Source: JAHEIJ01 sp040235565
Lineage (GTDB): Bacteria > Pseudomonadota > Gammaproteobacteria > UBA6429 > Thiohalophilaceae
Length of the DNA: 7,758 nt
Direction: 5' to 3'
Assembly: GCA_040235565.1 (NCBI GenBank)
Contig: JBECLA010000045.1
Coordinates: 1 to 7,758 of the forward strand
Notes under the pieces: generated by a model
What the model was told of the DNA's origin: nothing
Databases searched by the model: none
The model's input: the letters and a program-made list of their open reading frames with translations, nothing else
Shown here: in pieces, positions 6,571-7,758 of the stretch
How positions within the stretch are numbered: position 1 is the first letter of the stretch
Layout: each line of letters begins with the position of its first letter
Position numbers and translations under genes: made by a program

Positions 6571-7302
6571 ATGAATGGCATTGCAATGTACGCCACCAGT
6601 CAATCACGAATTCAAGATGATCTAGTCGAAAGGCACGAGCCGTTGGTAAAACGGATTGCCTATCATCTCATCAACCGTCTCCCCGCCAGTGTCCAACTCG
6701 AAGACTTGATCCAGGCCGGCATGATCGGGCTGCTGGAAGCTTCACGCAATTACGACGAGAACCAGGGGGCCAGTTTTGAAACCTACGCCGGCATCCGTAT
6801 ACGCGGTTCCATGCTGGATGAAATCCGTAAAAATGACTGGGCACCCCGGTCCGTACATCGCAAGGCGCGCATGGTGGCCGAAGCCGTGCGGGAAATCGAG
6901 CACAATGAAGGGCGTGACGCCCGCGATACCGAAATCGCCGAGATGCTCGATATGAGTCTGGAAGAGTATTACAAGATCTTGCAGGACAACTGTTATCACA
7001 AGGTACTGAGTTTTGAGGACATGGGTACGGGTGATGACTCCATGCTGGATAACATGTCCGATAATGCTCCGGGCATCCTTGATGGCCTGCAGCGCGAAAA
7101 TATTTCCCACCTGGTGGCCGAAGCCATTGCCAGCCTGCCGGAACGGGAACGTCTGGTGATGGCCCTGTACTATGATGATGAACTTAACCTGCGCGAGATC
7201 GGTGCAGTAATGGGTGTGAGTGAATCACGCGTCAGCCAGATACACAGCCAGGCCGTGGTGCGTTTGCAAGCCCGCATGCAGACCCGGCTGGAAGAAGAAT
7301 AA
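6571..7302 (+). CDS. fliA: RNA polymerase sigma factor FliA (sigma-28)
   Basis: FliA directs RNA polymerase to late flagellar and chemotaxis promoters and is normally held inactive by the anti-sigma factor FlgM until the hook-basal body is finished. The 243-residue protein has regions 2.1-2.4 with LVKRIAYHL (25-33), EDLIQAGMIGLLEA (44-57) and FETYAGIRIRGSMLDEIRK (69-87). The FliA-type DWAPRSVHRKAR follows at 89-100, then a region 3 helix bundle (about 101-140). Region 4 has LPERERLVMALYY (189-201) and the helix-turn-helix LREIGAVMGVSESRVSQIHSQ (207-227). Length matches the family. The ATG follows GAGG at 6560-6563 with seven bases of spacing; ATG codon 6 is an alternative with no better site. 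No flhF, fleN, cheY or motAB flanks it, which is unusual for this gene. Sigma-28-type promoters lie downstream. Confidence 0.96.
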   Translation: MNGIAMYATSQSRIQDDLVERHEPLVKRIAYHLINRLPASVQLEDLIQAGMIGLLEASRNYDENQGASFETYAGIRIRGSMLDEIRKNDWAPRSVHRKARMVAEAVREIEHNEGRDARDTEIAEMLDMSLEEYYKILQDNCYHKVLSFEDMGTGDDSMLDNMSDNAPGILDGLQRENISHLVAEAIASLPERERLVMALYYDDELNLREIGAVMGVSESRVSQIHSQAVVRLQARMQTRLEEE

Positions 7303-7340
7303 ACCTGTTATATAAAGTTCAAGTACGTTCCTTTCCCTTT

Positions 7341-7370
7341 CGCGACCTTCCTGGTCGTGTCGAGATTTTT
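7341..7370 (+). terminator. possible intrinsic terminator of fliA
   Basis: Bases 7341-7347 and 7353-7359 form a seven-base-pair GC-rich stem with one G-T wobble around the loop TTCCT. A TTTTT run at 7366-7370 follows after six bases. The hairpin lies about 40 bases after the fliA stop. The T-run is a little far from the stem, so termination could be inefficient. Confidence 0.4.
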
Positions 7371-7445
7371 CCGAGACAGCTTCTGTAATGTGTTTCTTTA
7401 AACTCAATCCGGGTCTTTAAATTTTATTTTTTTAACCACTTATAC

Positions 7446-7469
7446 CTGAGTAATTCACTTGAAACTCAG
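7446..7469. repeat. 24-base interrupted palindrome
   Basis: CTGAGT (7446-7451) and ACTCAG (7464-7469) are perfect reverse complements, and inside them TTCA (7454-7457) pairs with TGAA (7460-7463), leaving only an AA bulge and a two-base loop. It lies 38 bases before the first sigma-28-like -35 box. It could be a protein-binding site or an RNA hairpin; no T-run follows directly. Confidence 0.4.
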
Positions 7470-7506
7470 CGTATTTATCTCCCGATTTTTGTAGACGTAT
7501 TAAAAC

Positions 7507-7534
7507 TAAAGTCAGCCTTTATGACAGCCGATAC
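7507..7534 (+). promoter_or_regulatory. candidate sigma-28 (FliA) promoter, upstream copy
   Basis: TAAAGTCA at 7507-7514 matches the sigma-28 -35 consensus TAAAGTTT at six of eight, and GCCGATAC at 7527-7534 matches the -10 consensus GCCGATAA at seven of eight. The spacer is 12 bases rather than the usual 11, the main reason for caution. It reads rightward, away from fliA. Perfect seven-base inverted repeats (GACGTAT 7494-7500, ATACGTC 7531-7537) flank it, the right one overlapping the -10. Confidence 0.5.
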
Positions 7535-7584
7535 GTCAAATAATCCTGACCTGGCGATGGTTAATTACAGGATGGGTTGAAATC

Positions 7585-7611
7585 TAAAGTTTTAACTTTC
7601 CGAACCGACAA
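7585..7611 (+). promoter_or_regulatory. strong candidate sigma-28 (FliA) promoter
   Basis: TAAAGTTT at 7585-7592 matches the sigma-28 -35 consensus at all eight positions. After exactly 11 bases, ACCGACAA at 7604-7611 matches the -10 consensus GCCGATAA at six of eight, giving 14 of 16 at the canonical spacing. It reads rightward with an expected start near 7618 and lies 283 bases after the stop codon of fliA, whose product recognises such sites. The target gene must begin at the window edge or beyond. Confidence 0.75.
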
Positions 7612-7623
7612 ACTGAATATCTT

Positions 7624-7641
7624 AGAACATTCTTATGTTCT
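7624..7641. repeat. perfect seven-base inverted repeat just after the sigma-28 promoter
   Basis: AGAACAT (7624-7630) and ATGTTCT (7635-7641) are perfect reverse complements around the loop TCTT. The repeat begins about 12 bases after the -10 box, so it would lie at the 5' end of the transcript as a hairpin, or act as an operator over the start site. The weaker palindrome TAAATT/AATTTA (7653-7671) follows shortly after. Confidence 0.4.
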
Positions 7642-7736
7642 TATACAAAGTCTAAATTTGTACACAATTTAAGTATGTTTAAACGACAACACCAACAGGT
7701 TTCTAACGACAGTTTCATTTACTGGGGAATTTCTTG

Positions 7737-7758
7737 TTGAAATCTCACGCACGCGCAG
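7737..7758 (+). CDS. possible start of the next gene, cut by the window edge
   Basis: GGGGA at 7724-7728 is followed after eight bases by TTG at 7737, then codons for Lys-Ser-His-Ala-Arg-Ala; an adjacent TTG at 7734 is in the same frame. The sequence also becomes GC-rich in the last 15 bases, as in coding DNA elsewhere in the window. Only seven codons are visible, so the product cannot be named. If real, the gene would be read from the sigma-28-like promoters upstream. TTG starts are rare, so confidence is low. Confidence 0.25.

Larger units (their letters stand above)
7303..7736 (+). other. AT-rich intergenic region downstream of fliA
   Basis: I see no convincing gene in these roughly 435 bases. 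The stretch is far more AT-rich than the flanking coding DNA and holds a possible fliA terminator, T-rich runs near 7422-7433, several inverted repeats, and two sigma-28-like promoters reading rightward. A 21-codon frame starting with ATG at 7675 has no ribosome site and is probably not a gene. The region looks like a long regulatory leader for a gene starting at or after the right edge. Confidence 0.7.

Noticed and set aside
7313..7320. TAAAGTTC, like a sigma-28 -35 box, just after the fliA stop
   Set aside because: No GCCGATAA-like sequence lies 10-13 bases downstream; the position holds a pyrimidine run.
7675..7740. 21-codon plus-strand frame with ATG at 7675
   Set aside because: Too short, no Shine-Dalgarno, and no sign of coding composition.

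Overview
The window reads as a housekeeping segment of a gammaproteobacterial chromosome. The dnaX-ebfC-recR order, a divergent rsgA/orn pair (as in E. coli and Pseudomonas) and close protein similarity to gammaproteobacterial families all point there. The interposed M48 peptidase, c-type cytochrome and pterin dehydratase, plus a fliA lying outside any visible flagellar cluster, argue against an enteric bacterium. They fit a free-living, respiring, motile lineage of the Chromatiales/Methylococcales/Pseudomonadales kind, but the exact taxon cannot be fixed from the sequence. Coding DNA is moderately GC-rich; the two long gaps around fliA are clearly AT-rich.

Layout. (1) 22-2614, plus strand: dnaX, ebfC and recR, a tight replication/repair operon with gaps of 16 and 6 bases. 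(2) 2642-5534, minus strand: an apparent four-gene unit transcribed in the order M48 peptidase, small periplasmic cytochrome c, 4a-hydroxytetrahydrobiopterin dehydratase, rsgA, with gaps of 28, 3 and 24 bases. It converges on recR. (3) 5535-5630: a divergent promoter region. (4) 5631-6185, plus strand: orn. (5) 6186-6570: a 385-base gap with a stem-loop after orn and a structured AT-rich leader before fliA. (6) 6571-7302, plus strand: fliA, the flagellar sigma factor sigma-28. (7) 7303-7758: about 435 bases without a convincing gene, holding a possible fliA terminator, several inverted repeats and two plus-strand sequences that match the sigma-28 promoter consensus. The next gene probably begins at the right edge.

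How the parts relate. DnaX, EbfC and RecR serve replication and recombinational repair; RsgA serves 30S ribosome maturation; Orn completes RNA decay and also clears pGpG, the breakdown product of cyclic di-GMP. The most informative signal is that FliA is followed immediately by what look like FliA-dependent promoters. The gene past the right edge is therefore probably a late flagellar, chemotaxis or motility-linked gene controlled by the neighbouring sigma factor. I see no CRISPR array, transposon, prophage, tRNA or rRNA, and no strong evidence for an entirely new system.
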